Translations under genes and position numbers: made by a program
Origin: CAVTWH01 sp963850915
Lineage (GTDB): Bacteria; Actinomycetota; Actinomycetes; Mycobacteriales; Micromonosporaceae
NCBI GenBank assembly: GCA_963850915.1
Contig: CAWKND010000005.1
Location: 186,001 to 250,000, forward strand
DNA: 64,000 nt
Direction of reading: 5' to 3'
The notes under the pieces: generated by a model
The model's input: only the letters and a program-made list of their open reading frames with translations
Databases searched by the model: none
Told to the model about the DNA's origin: nothing
Part shown: piece after piece, positions 16,759-24,734 of the stretch
Position numbering within the stretch: the first letter of the stretch is position 1
How the letters are laid out: every line of letters starts with the position of its first letter

Positions 16759-18954
16759 GTGCGACGAGTGTGGACGCTGGCGCTGGTGGCGGCGGTACCG
16801 CTGCTCGGTGCCGGGATAATCGGCGTGACCATGCCCTCGGCCAGTGCCGATGCGGTGGCTGGACCGACACTGAGCATTGATCTGACGGCCGGCCTGCATC
16901 CGATCAGCCCCGACATCTACGGCATGAACTTCGCCGACGAGGCCCTCGCCACGGAACTGAAGCTGCCGGTACGGCGGTGGGGCGGCAACGCGACCACTCG
17001 GTACAACTACGCGTACGACGAGACCAACCGCGGCTCCGACTGGTTCTTCGAGAACGTCGCCGGCAGCGCCGACCCCGCCCAGCTGCCCAATGGCTCGGAG
17101 ACCGACACGTTCGTCGCCCAGGACCGCCGGACCGGGACGAGTTCGATCCTGACAGTGCCGTTGATCGGCTGGGTACCCAAGGCACGCGATGCCTCCTGCG
17201 GGTTCAGCGTCGCGAAGTACGGCCCGCAGCAGAGCACCGACCAGTGGCGACCGGACTGCGGCAACGGCGTCAAGCCCGACGGCACAAACATCACCGGCAA
17301 CGACCCGCATGACACCAGCACGCCGGCCGGCGCCGACTACGTCAAGGCGTGGCTGGGTCACCTCACCGCCACATACGGCACCGCGGCGCAGGGCGGCGTC
17401 AAGTACTACAACCTCGACAACGAACCCGACATCTGGTTCAGCACCCACCGTGACGTACATCCGACCGGAGCCACCTACGACGAGATGCGCGACCAGACGT
17501 ACAGCATCGCCTCGGCGATCAAATCGGTGGACCCGGGCGCGCAGACCCTCGGCCCGGTCGGCTGGGGGTGGAGCTCGCTCACCCGTTCCGGCTACGACCA
17601 GCAGGCCTGCGGTCTGCCCACCCCACCGCCGAACTGCTGGGCCAGCCCGCCGGACTACACCGCGCACGGCAGTGTCGATTTCGGCGCCTGGTACCTGCAG
17701 CAGATGCAGGCGTACCAGGCCGCCCACGGCGTACGGATCCTGGACTACTACGACAACCACTGGTACCCACAGGAAAGCAACGTCGCGCTGTCCAACGCCA
17801 CCGACGCGACGACAGATGCGCTGCGGCTGCGCTCCACCCGTAACCTCTGGGATCCCACGTACACCGACGAGAGCTGGATCAACCAGCCCACCCAGCTGAT
17901 CCCGCGGATGAAGGGTCTCGTCGCGGCCAACTACCCGGGAACCAAGACGGCGATCACCGAGTACAACTGGGGCGCGCTGGGTGACATCAACGGGGCCTTG
18001 GCGCAAGCCGATGTGTTGGGCATCTTCGGTCGGGAGGGACTCGACCTGGCCACCCTGTGGGCGCCGCCGACGGCCACCCAGCCGGGCGCCTACGCCTTCC
18101 GGATGTTCCGCAACTTCGACGGCTCCGGCGGCCAGTTCGGCACCACCAGCGTCAAGGCAACCAGCACCGACCAGGACAAGCTATCGGTGTACGCCTCCAC
18201 CCGCGCGGACGGCGCCATCACCCTCGTCGTCATCAACAAGACCGGGCAGGAGCTCAGCAGCTCGGTCAATCTCAGCAACGCGCTGCTGCCGGGCACGACC
18301 GCCCGGCTCTACCAGTACAGCGCCGCGGACACCACGAAGATCGTCGCCCTGCCGAACCGTACCGTCATCCCGGCGCCGGTCTGCTCCACCTGCGCGCCCC
18401 TCGCCATCATGACCGGCAGCTACGCGGCCAACTCCATCACCACCGTGGTGATCAGCGGCGGCGGCTCGTCTCCGTCCCCATCGGTCTCGGCATCGCCGTC
18501 GCATTCGCCTTCCGGTTCGCCTTCCGGTTCGCCTTCCGGTTCTCCGTCACGGTCAGCTTCGGCGTCCCCGTCCGGCTCGCCGTCACGGTCGGCTTCGGTG
18601 TCCCCCTCTGCCTCGCGTTCGGCTTCACCGTCGTCATCGGCTCCGGCCGGTGCCTCCTGCTCGGCCACGTACAAGATCACTAATCAGTGGTCTGGTGGTT
18701 TCCAAGGAGACGTCACGGTGACCAACACCGGCCGGGCCGCCACCAGAGGCTGGACGGTGACTTGGACCTTCGCCAACGGCCAGAAGGTTACCCAGACTTG
18801 GAGCGCCACCCTGACCCAGGCCGGCGCCGCAGTCAGCGCGAGCAGCCTCAGCTGGAACGCCGCGGTCGCGCCCGGCGGCACGACCAGTTTTGGCTTCTTG
18901 GGCACCTGGAGTGGGGCGAACTCGCCGCCTACCGTGAGCTGCTCCGCGACCTAA
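16759..18954 (+). CDS. Secreted GH44 endoglucanase/xyloglucanase with CBM2
   Basis: A 731-residue exported enzyme. Signal peptide 1-30 (cut after ASA); GH44 catalytic domain about 35-560 with acid/base Glu222 in LDNEPDIW and nucleophile Glu401 in ITEYNWG; Ser/Pro/Gly linker about 569-632; cellulose-binding CBM2 about 634-731 bracketed by Cys in ASCSATY and VSCSAT. GH44 enzymes cut beta-1,4-glucan and xyloglucan internally with retention, and CBM2 anchors them on crystalline cellulose. GTG start with gaggag six bases upstream. It is a single-gene unit. The deposited domain order and both catalytic Glu residues are complete, so it should be active. Confidence 0.93.
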   Translation: MRRVWTLALVAAVPLLGAGIIGVTMPSASADAVAGPTLSIDLTAGLHPISPDIYGMNFADEALATELKLPVRRWGGNATTRYNYAYDETNRGSDWFFENVAGSADPAQLPNGSETDTFVAQDRRTGTSSILTVPLIGWVPKARDASCGFSVAKYGPQQSTDQWRPDCGNGVKPDGTNITGNDPHDTSTPAGADYVKAWLGHLTATYGTAAQGGVKYYNLDNEPDIWFSTHRDVHPTGATYDEMRDQTYSIASAIKSVDPGAQTLGPVGWGWSSLTRSGYDQQACGLPTPPPNCWASPPDYTAHGSVDFGAWYLQQMQAYQAAHGVRILDYYDNHWYPQESNVALSNATDATTDALRLRSTRNLWDPTYTDESWINQPTQLIPRMKGLVAANYPGTKTAITEYNWGALGDINGALAQADVLGIFGREGLDLATLWAPPTATQPGAYAFRMFRNFDGSGGQFGTTSVKATSTDQDKLSVYASTRADGAITLVVINKTGQELSSSVNLSNALLPGTTARLYQYSAADTTKIVALPNRTVIPAPVCSTCAPLAIMTGSYAANSITTVVISGGGSSPSPSVSASPSHSPSGSPSGSPSGSPSRSASASPSGSPSRSASVSPSASRSASPSSSAPAGASCSATYKITNQWSGGFQGDVTVTNTGRAATRGWTVTWTFANGQKVTQTWSATLTQAGAAVSASSLSWNAAVAPGGTTSFGFLGTWSGANSPPTVSCSAT
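18498..18645 (+). repeat. Linker-coding short tandem repeats in GH44 gene
   Basis: Repeats of a 12-base unit (ttcgccttccgg, first three copies in direct tandem) encode the SGSP/SPSG linker between catalytic and cellulose-binding domains. Slippage here would change linker length but not frame. Confidence 0.75.
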
Positions 18955-19256
18955 CCGCTGGGCATCGGGGGAGCGCCGGTCTAGCCGCCGGGGTCAGCTG
19001 CCGGTCGCCGTCACCGTCACGTCAGCGGATCCGACCTGTGCCACACCGACGGACAACCCACGTGCAGAGTCCCGGACGGCCCCTGGTCGGGACCCGATAG
19101 GCAGGCGACGGCGACTCGGCTGATGCCTACCTGCCAGGTCACCGGCGCGCCCCGAGTTCATCGCGTCAGCCGTCGTAAACGAGCGAGCCGGACCGTCCGA
19201 TCTGCAGCACACGTCCGAACACGTCCTAGCGAAACTGCATTCGGAGCCTGACATTG
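18955..19256. other. Gap between GH44 and TetR genes
   Basis: This stretch lies between two convergent genes. I see no coding frame with support and no strong hairpin; both genes end here. Confidence 0.4.
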
Positions 19257-19913
19257 TCAGGGACGGGTGGGCCGCGCGGGTGGTGCCTGCGGCGGTGTGC
19301 CGCCGAGTGCCCGCCAGACCAGGGTGGCTGTCCGGGTCGGCCATTGGCGGGGGACGCTGTCGCCGGCCAGGGCGCGGCCGTACCAGCTGCCGGTACACAT
19401 GGTTACGGCCACGGTCAGGTCGGCGTCGTTGTCGACGAGGTGCAGCCGCTGTGCCTCGCGGAGAATCGCGGTGATCCGCTTGCGGCGTGGGGCGATGACC
19501 CGGGAGCGGTAGCGGGCCACCACGCCTGGATCGGCGGTGTCCTGCAGCATCGCGCCGACCAGTGACAGCCGGCCGGGCATGCTCACGCCGCGGGCGAAGT
19601 CGGTCAGCTCCGCCACCAACGCCTCGAACGGGGCCAGCGAAGTCGCCGCCGGTCTGGTCTGTTTCGCGCTGGCTGTGTCCTCGATGGTGGTGACCACGGC
19701 TGCGGCGAGGTCGGCCTTGGTTGGCCAGCGCCGGTAGAGGGCCTGCCGGGTGGTACCGGCATCCGCCGCGACGGCGGCCACCGACATGCCCTCGTAGCCG
19801 TAGCGGGACAGGTGATCCCTGGCAGCAGCCAGCACCCGGGCGTCGATGGTGGCATCGCGCTCCCGCCCCACCCGCCCGGATCCAGTCGCCCCAACCTGTG
19901 TCTTCAAATGCAC
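19257..19913 (-). CDS. TetR-family regulator
   Basis: A 218-residue regulator. The N-terminal helix-turn-helix (VLAAARDHLSRYGYEGMSVAAVAADAGTTRQALYRRWPTK region, about residues 20-60) is typical TetR. The C-terminal ligand domain resembles those grouped as TetR_C_11-like, with no predicted ligand. The GTG at 19913 gives the normal distance to the HTH; the longer upstream frame runs into the divergent gene. It is divergent from the monooxygenase-globin gene with 47 bases between starts, and a TACA/TGTA dyad lies in that gap, so it probably controls both. Confidence 0.85.
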   Translation of the reverse strand: MHLKTQVGATGSGRVGRERDATIDARVLAAARDHLSRYGYEGMSVAAVAADAGTTRQALYRRWPTKADLAAAVVTTIEDTASAKQTRPAATSLAPFEALVAELTDFARGVSMPGRLSLVGAMLQDTADPGVVARYRSRVIAPRRKRITAILREAQRLHLVDNDADLTVAVTMCTGSWYGRALAGDSVPRQWPTRTATLVWRALGGTPPQAPPARPTRP

Positions 19914-19925
19914 TACAGTATTGTA
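19914..19925. promoter_or_regulatory. Candidate TetR operator
   Basis: tacagtattgta: inverted TACA/TGTA arms around a four-base centre, placed directly at the TetR start and within the 47-base divergent promoter region shared with the globin fusion gene. Confidence 0.4.
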
Positions 19926-19960
19926 TTGGAAAGAGACGTTGGCTGTGAAGGAGTCGGACA

Positions 19961-20722
19961 GTGATTGTCGAGTACATCCGGTACCAGATCCCGGTCCAGC
20001 AGTGCGACGAGTTCGAGGCGGCCTACGCCCGTGCTGCCGGCCCGCTGCGCGCGGCGCCGCAGTGCGTGCAGTACGAGCTGACTCGCTGCGTCGAGGATCC
20101 ACAGAGCTACATCCTGCGCATCGGCTGGACCTCGCAGGACGACCATCTCAAGGGCTTCCGCGGCGGCCCTCACTTCGCGGAATTCCTCACCCAGATCAGG
20201 CCGTATGTTCCGGCGATCCAGGAGATGCGCCACTACCGGCGTACCGACGTCCATGGCGAGGGTGGCTCGGTACCCAGCCTGTACGACTGGGCCGGCGGCG
20301 AGGCAGCGTTTGAACGGCTCACCGAGGCGTTCTACCGGCAGGTACTCAACGACGACCTGCTACAGCCCCTGTTCGCGCGGATGGACGCGGGTCATCCGCA
20401 GTTCGTGGCCATGTGGCTGGCCGAGGTGTTCGGCGGACCGGCCCGCTACACAGCGGAGCGCGGCGGCTATCCGCACATGGTCGCCCAGCACCTGGGCAAG
20501 GCGATCACCGAGCCACAGCGACGCCGGTGGATCAACCTGCTCGTCGACGCCGCGGACGAGGTGGGGCTGCCCGCAGACCCGGAGTTCCGAGCGGCGTTCG
20601 TGGGCTACATCGAGTGGGGTACCCGCCTGGCCATCGCGAACTCCCAACCCGAGGCACACCCGTTCACCCAGGCGCCGGTACCCCACTGGGGCTGGGGCGT
20701 CGCGCCACCCTTCCGCGGCTAA
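19961..20722 (+). CDS. Antibiotic-monooxygenase/group II truncated haemoglobin fusion
   Basis: A 253-residue two-domain protein. Residues 1-95 form an ABM (antibiotic biosynthesis monooxygenase, dimeric ferredoxin-like) domain beginning MIVEYIRYQIP. Residues about 105-240 form a group II truncated globin, with FYRQVLNDDLLQPLF, then WLAEVFGGPARY, HMVAQH supplying the proximal His region, and EVGLPADPEFRAAFVGYIEWGTRLA. Such chimeras are known in actinomycetes; the globin would bind O2 or NO and could feed oxygen chemistry at the ABM domain, but this has not been settled. GTG start with gaaggag upstream. Divergent TetR gene probably regulates it. Monocistronic. Confidence 0.88.
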   Translation: MIVEYIRYQIPVQQCDEFEAAYARAAGPLRAAPQCVQYELTRCVEDPQSYILRIGWTSQDDHLKGFRGGPHFAEFLTQIRPYVPAIQEMRHYRRTDVHGEGGSVPSLYDWAGGEAAFERLTEAFYRQVLNDDLLQPLFARMDAGHPQFVAMWLAEVFGGPARYTAERGGYPHMVAQHLGKAITEPQRRRWINLLVDAADEVGLPADPEFRAAFVGYIEWGTRLAIANSQPEAHPFTQAPVPHWGWGVAPPFRG

Positions 20723-20755
20723 CCGGGGAGATCGAGTGCATACCGCCGGAGGCGG

Positions 20756-20944
20756 TCAGGGAGTGATGAGCATCCTGGCGAGGACGGCTTCTGCGTGATC
20801 CCGGTCGCCCGGACTGACACCGGCAGTCCGGGCGGCCAGCCGTACGGCGACGTCGTCGTAGGCGGCGTGGCAGATCCGCTGGCCTTCGTCGGTCAGCGCG
20901 ATGCGGGAGACCGGCTCCGATATCAAGGCCGTGTCAGCGGCCAC
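20756..20944 (-). pseudogene. MarR-type regulator C-terminal remnant
   Basis: The frame contains SRIALTDEGQRICHAAYDDVAVRLAART and ends EAVLARMLITP, which looks like the wing strand and C-terminal dimerisation helices of a MarR regulator. The whole DNA-binding helix-turn-helix and N-terminus are missing; sequence identity is lost at about 20925, where the methyltransferase remnant begins on the other strand. Not functional. Confidence 0.5.
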
Positions 20945-21193
20945 CTACGCGGCCACTGCCGACCACTTCGACGACCCGGCGCTGTCGTTCTGGGATCGGG
21001 TTGGCCGACCGTCGCCCGGATCGGCCTGCGCCCAGGCGACCGGGTCCTTGACGCATGCTGCGGTGCAGGCGCCTCCGCGCTGCCCGCCGCACACGCCTTT
21101 GGCGCCGCCGGGCAGGTACTCGGGCTCGACCTTGCCGAGCCGGCGCTCGTCCTGGCCCGCGCCAAGGCGCACGCTCAGGGCCTCACCAAGATT
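20931..21193 (+). pseudogene. SAM-dependent methyltransferase remnant
   Basis: A GTG start leads into AATYAATADHFDDPALSFWDRVGR, the usual opening of ubiE-like class I methyltransferases. A frame change at about 21005 is followed in another frame by LRPGDRVLDACCGAGASALPAA (the SAM-binding glycine loop) and VLGLDLAEPALVLARAKA. Similarity stops at about 21190, where it abuts an oppositely oriented GNAT fragment. It is thus frameshifted and 3'-truncated. Confidence 0.6.
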
Positions 21194-21387
21194 GTTTCCT
21201 TGTGCACGCGCTTGTCGAAGAGGTGTCCGAAGAACGCGGTGGCGTACGCGGGGTAGGTCGAGTCGTCGGGGAACAGGGACCGCAGGACAGGGTCGTTGGT
21301 GAACGCGGCGACCAGTGAGTCTAGGACGCGGCCGCGATCCGCCGGGGTGGCGATCGAGATCTCAGTGGAGGTCAGAGAGTCAGACGT
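21175..21387 (-). pseudogene. GNAT acetyltransferase N-terminal remnant
   Basis: In one minus-strand frame the sequence reads TPADRGRVLDSLVAAFTNDPVLRSLFPDD and ends FFGHLFDKRVHKETI before a stop. This is the N-terminal 60 residues of a common actinobacterial GNAT acetyltransferase (beta1-alpha1-alpha2 only). No start codon is left upstream and the acetyl-CoA-binding domain is absent. The break coincides with the end of the methyltransferase remnant. Confidence 0.55.
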
Positions 21388-21599
21388 TACCGTAGATGAT
21401 CTTCCGGCCGGCCGGGGCCGTGGAGTTTGTTCCGGGTCAGCGCGTCACGGGCGTAGATCGGGCCACCGAAGGTCTTCTCGGTGGGACGGCACCGCGGGCC
21501 GGCGGTGGCGCCGGCCAGGATGGCCGCGGAGCGGTGTCCGTGGATGCGTCCGGCCACGAGTAGCGGACACCCCGCGGACGGCCCGGGGCGCCTCCTGGG

Positions 21600-22508
21600 C
21601 TATCGGTAGGTGCGGATGATTGCCCGGACTTCCGCGACGTAGTCCAGGCGGTGGTCCTGGTGTGCGACGAGGCTCAACAACTCACGAAGGTGAACCAGTG
21701 GGGCTCGGCTGCGCCAGCCTGGGTCTATCGGTCGTTCTTCGGTGTAGGCCTCGAAGAACCGCGGAGGAATGTGGATGTTCCAGGTGCGGTCCAGCCAGTA
21801 GATCATGCTCAGATCGACCTCGGCCCAGGTCCAGGAGGCGGCCGGGTCGATGAGTGCGGGTTGGCCGCCATGGGTCGCGAGGATGTTGCTGGGGGCGAGG
21901 TCGCCGTGGGTCAGCGATGGTGGACTTGGCGGCACGAGCTGCGGCAGTCGGTTGCACAGTCGGTGCAGCCCCGCCCGGTCGTGCGCGTCGAACGCGGCGT
22001 CGACGGCCGGCTCACGCAGGTACCGCAGGATCCGGTGGGATGCGTAGAACTCGTAGCCGTCCTCGCTCCAGTCGTTGTGCTGGCGCAGGCTGCCCAGCCA
22101 TCCGTCGTGTTGCCAGCCGAACCGAGGACCGGTGACGCTGTGCAGACGGGCCAGGGCCCGGCCCGCGTTCTCCCAGAAAACGGGATCCTCTGGGGGCGCC
22201 GTCGTCATGGTCTCCAGGACCAGGGCATCGGGTGTGCACGCCAGTACCTGTGGCGTAGGGAATCCGCCGATCCGCTGGAGAGCGGCCAGGCCTTCCGCTT
22301 CGACCTCGAACAGGTCGTGGTAGGCGCCCGCCGCGAACGGGGCGTTGCCGTGCTTGCCGAAGACTTTCACGACGACTGGCGGCCCGGCGCGGAAGCTCAC
22401 CCGCCAGGCGGTGCTGTTATCTCCACCAGCCAACTCGTCGATGGCCAGGATCCCGTCACCGAGCCCGGCCGCGGCGAGGCCGGCAGCGACGGCACCGTCC
22501 GCGTCCAT
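21600..22508 (-). CDS. Fructosamine-kinase-like phosphotransferase
   Basis: A 302-residue kinase of the APH/fructosamine-3-kinase fold. The nucleotide-binding N-lobe has VVVKVFGKHG (Lys near 46), the catalytic loop is THGDLAPSNIL (about residue 205), and the metal site LIDPAASWTWAEVDLSM. The DPAxxxxxxExDLSM form is the fructosamine-kinase signature, so it may phosphorylate glycated amines or proteins, although other small-molecule substrates remain possible. The ATG at 22508 has aggagg eight bases upstream; an ATG two codons earlier is too close to it. Cytoplasmic and monocistronic. Confidence 0.82.
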   Translation of the reverse strand: MDADGAVAAGLAAAGLGDGILAIDELAGGDNSTAWRVSFRAGPPVVVKVFGKHGNAPFAAGAYHDLFEVEAEGLAALQRIGGFPTPQVLACTPDALVLETMTTAPPEDPVFWENAGRALARLHSVTGPRFGWQHDGWLGSLRQHNDWSEDGYEFYASHRILRYLREPAVDAAFDAHDRAGLHRLCNRLPQLVPPSPPSLTHGDLAPSNILATHGGQPALIDPAASWTWAEVDLSMIYWLDRTWNIHIPPRFFEAYTEERPIDPGWRSRAPLVHLRELLSLVAHQDHRLDYVAEVRAIIRTYR

Positions 22509-22816
22509 GCCCATATCCTCCTCCGCCGGCCCCATCCGGGTCAGGCCCGGAATTTGACACCGGCGGTCCCGGGAACACGACGCCACGCCAACCGAGACCA
22601 ACCCAATTCCACATCCAGTCGGACGGAACGTAGACGTCCGGCGCCTAGCCAGGGTTGCGTTGTGCAGCACCGGAACGACGCGTCGACTCAGCGCGGTACC
22701 GCGCACGACAACGCAGCTTTCCTGCTCCCGGCCTGCTCCCACACTGCCAGCCGGGCGGGTACGGGCATCACGACCGACAACGGACGGAAGTCACCGATCG
22801 CCGTTCAGCCACGGGA
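22509..22816. other. Gap upstream of fructosamine-kinase-like gene
   Basis: This holds the ribosome-binding site of that gene and probably its promoter. No supported coding frame or strong secondary structure was seen. Confidence 0.4.
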
Positions 22817-23380
22817 TCAGAGCTCGGTGCGCATAACCCACCGCCACTTCGCAATCTTCCGTACCCGGATAAAGCCGTGTCGTGCGTACAACTCTTCGGG
22901 TCCGGTGTGCAGGTAGGCGCCGCGCTGTGGTGGACGCTGTTCGGTCTGCTCCGGATAGGCCTCTACGACGCCACCGCCGGCCCGTCTGATCTCCTCGAGC
23001 GCGGCTGCGACCGCGGCGGAGGCGACGCCCTTGCCGCGGTCCTTCGCGTTGGTGAAGATACAGCCGATCCGCCAGTCCGGCGCATCCTCGGCCCCCTGGT
23101 CGTAGGTGCGCCTGCTCTTGATATTGGGCAGTTCCGGCGGCGACCCGAACTGGCACCAGCCGACACAGCGTTCACCCTCATAGACGAGCACCTGGTGGAC
23201 CGTCCCGCGCGTCACGAGCCGCAGCTTGGCCTCCCGGTTTCCTTCGCCCACTTGCCCAACCTCGCCCTTCGGGTGGAAACCCATGCACCAGCACCCACCC
23301 CACACCCCGTTGTTGGCCTCAACCAACTCGGCGAAGTCGTCCCAGGTCTGCAGTGTCAGCATCCGAGTCGTCAACTCCAT
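22817..23380 (-). CDS. GNAT-family N-acetyltransferase
   Basis: A 187-residue acetyltransferase-like protein. The acetyl-CoA loop region is IGCIFTNAKDRGKGVASAAVAAALEEI (about 112-138), with RGKGVA as the pyrophosphate-binding motif. The N-terminus has the CWCMGFHP segment found in a subgroup with DUF-like N-termini, and the C-terminal LYARHGFIRVRKI strand-helix is typical. The start MELTTRML is preferred over an ATG six codons upstream. Substrate unknown. Confidence 0.82.
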   Translation of the reverse strand: MELTTRMLTLQTWDDFAELVEANNGVWGGCWCMGFHPKGEVGQVGEGNREAKLRLVTRGTVHQVLVYEGERCVGWCQFGSPPELPNIKSRRTYDQGAEDAPDWRIGCIFTNAKDRGKGVASAAVAAALEEIRRAGGGVVEAYPEQTEQRPPQRGAYLHTGPEELYARHGFIRVRKIAKWRWVMRTEL

Positions 23381-23621
23381 TCGCCCAGTCTGACCCAACT
23401 GCCTGACATCGACTACCGTTCACAGCCTGACGGGGGAGTGTCTCGTTAACGGGTCGTGGCCCACTTCGGTTTGCGCCGCCGACCGCATGCTGCGCGACGA
23501 TCGCTGGCCTAGGCGTGGCCGATGAGGGGGTCGACGCGGCGCCGGCAGACCTGGCGGTGACGCAGTGGCTGCTCGCGGTGGCGACAGTTGTCGTTCGGAC
23601 CGCCCGGTGTACACATAGGTC

Positions 23622-23786
23622 ATGGGACGGTTGGCTACAGGTCTGGCATACGCGCTGGTGATGGTTGCCGTGATCATCGGCGTGGACGTGCTGTTTCTAC
23701 GGCAGCACACATGGCTCCGTCTGGCGGTCAACATCGCGATCGTGGCTGTGTTCGCGGCCATCTATCTCCGGTTCGTGCGCCGGTAG
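23622..23786 (+). CDS. Small two-helix membrane protein
   Basis: A 54-residue frame: MGRLATGLAYALVMVAVIIG forms the first helix, a short polar turn with LRQHTW follows, then LRLAVNIAIVAVFAAIYLRF as the second, ending in RR. The two-helix hairpin with positive ends inside is a common actinobacterial small membrane protein layout, function unknown. Codon use is natural and the frame is free of stops over the exact length of two helices. Confidence 0.55.
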   Translation: MGRLATGLAYALVMVAVIIGVDVLFLRQHTWLRLAVNIAIVAVFAAIYLRFVRR

Positions 23787-24062
23787 CCGCCACCACCCGG
23801 TCGGATTACTGTATCGATGACTGCACCGTTGAGCGGTCTCGGCCATACACGCGTGCAGCAGGGTCAGGCCGCACGGGCCTGGCTCTCGGCGATGTGCTGT
23901 CGGTCCGCGGAGTAGGGATCTATCGGTCTGGGGCTGCAACGGAGTCTGCCCGCGTTCTACCTCTCTGGGGAGCCGTGAGTCGATTGCCCGACTGACACTG
24001 ACGCATGCCCATGCCCCCGATCGAGCGCTGCTTCGGCGCCGGAACGGTGATCACGTACGCGC

Positions 24063-24428
24063 TCATGCGCACAGGGTGAGTTCGCCGAGGTAGTCCAGCA
24101 CGACGTCGTAGCCGTCCCCTTTGGCGTCGAGGTACGCCTGCGTCAGCGTTTCGTCGGGTACGGCGGTGTTGATCACCGTATCGGCGCCGAGGGTTTGTAC
24201 CTCACGCAGTTGGTTGTCGTCGCGGCCGGTCGCGATGATCCGTCCGGCGCCCAGCAGCCGGGCCACCTTGACCGCGAGTCGCCCCGCGACCCCGGTGGCG
24301 CCATGCACGAGCACGGTCTCGCCCGGTACGAAGCCGGCGGCGGTCTTGATGGACATGCACGGGGTCTGGGAAGTCTTCGTAGCGGGGGACGCCGCCGATC
24401 TCGTGCAGCACCGCGGCCTTCGTTACAG
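24063..24428 (-). pseudogene. Zinc-type alcohol dehydrogenase remnant
   Basis: Upstream, one frame encodes AAVLHEIGGVPRYEDFPDPV, the usual opening of MDR alcohol dehydrogenases. It is joined, in another frame, to KTAAGFVPGETVLVHGATGVAGRLAVKVARLL, the Rossmann segment, which continues to YDVVLDYLG and then stops. About 90 codons of the GroES-like catalytic domain and all of the C-terminus are missing, and no start codon is left. A clear internal deletion plus frame change; inactive. Confidence 0.7.
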
Positions 24429-24668
24429 CTCCTGGCCGAAGAGGGTCGCGATCCGGTGCTGCCAGGCGGGCATGAACCGGGCAGGGCGGCCGGGTGAGTG
24501 GTTCCACTTGTGGTTCAGCGACGGGCCAGGGGTGGCGCCGTGCCGCTGTACGCGGTCGTGGACCGTCGTGCCGTGGTGGCCGGCCGGTGGTTCGGTGTGT
24601 GCGGGAACTGCGGGAATGCGATGTGTCGTCCGGTGCAGCAGGCCGTGCAACGGGTGCTCTTTCGCCAT
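24423..24668 (-). CDS. Histidine-rich small protein behind tet-type operator
   Basis: An 81-residue frame starting MAKEHPLHGLLHRTTH, with at least ten His and many Pro and Arg residues and no hydrophobic segment. The ATG at 24668 has gggag at proper spacing and lies only nine bases from the first tet-like operator, so it is in the position expected for the TetR-regulated gene. I recognise no family, and its 3' end overlaps the ADH remnant. It could be a real small protein or the fused leftover of a larger deleted gene. Confidence 0.35.
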   Translation of the reverse strand: MAKEHPLHGLLHRTTHRIPAVPAHTEPPAGHHGTTVHDRVQRHGATPGPSLNHKWNHSPGRPARFMPAWQHRIATLFGQEL

Positions 24669-24676
24669 CTTCATCT

Positions 24677-24697
24677 CCCTCTATCAGTGATAGAGGG
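24677..24697. promoter_or_regulatory. tet-type operator 1
   Basis: A 21-bp palindrome with arms ccctctatca and tgatagaggg around a central g. The core ctatcagtgatag is identical to that of the classical tetO2 operator of Tn10-type tetracycline resistance. It lies between the divergent TetR gene and the His-rich frame. Confidence 0.8.
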
Positions 24698-24716
24698 ACT
24701 CTAGCACTGATAGAGT
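24698..24716. promoter_or_regulatory. tet-type operator 2
   Basis: actctagcactgatagagt: the same operator type with one arm mismatch, centred 20 bp from operator 1 and therefore on the same helix face. It overlaps the region 20-35 bases upstream of the TetR start. Confidence 0.75.
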
Positions 24717-24734
24717 GCCGGGGGAGGTACCGAA

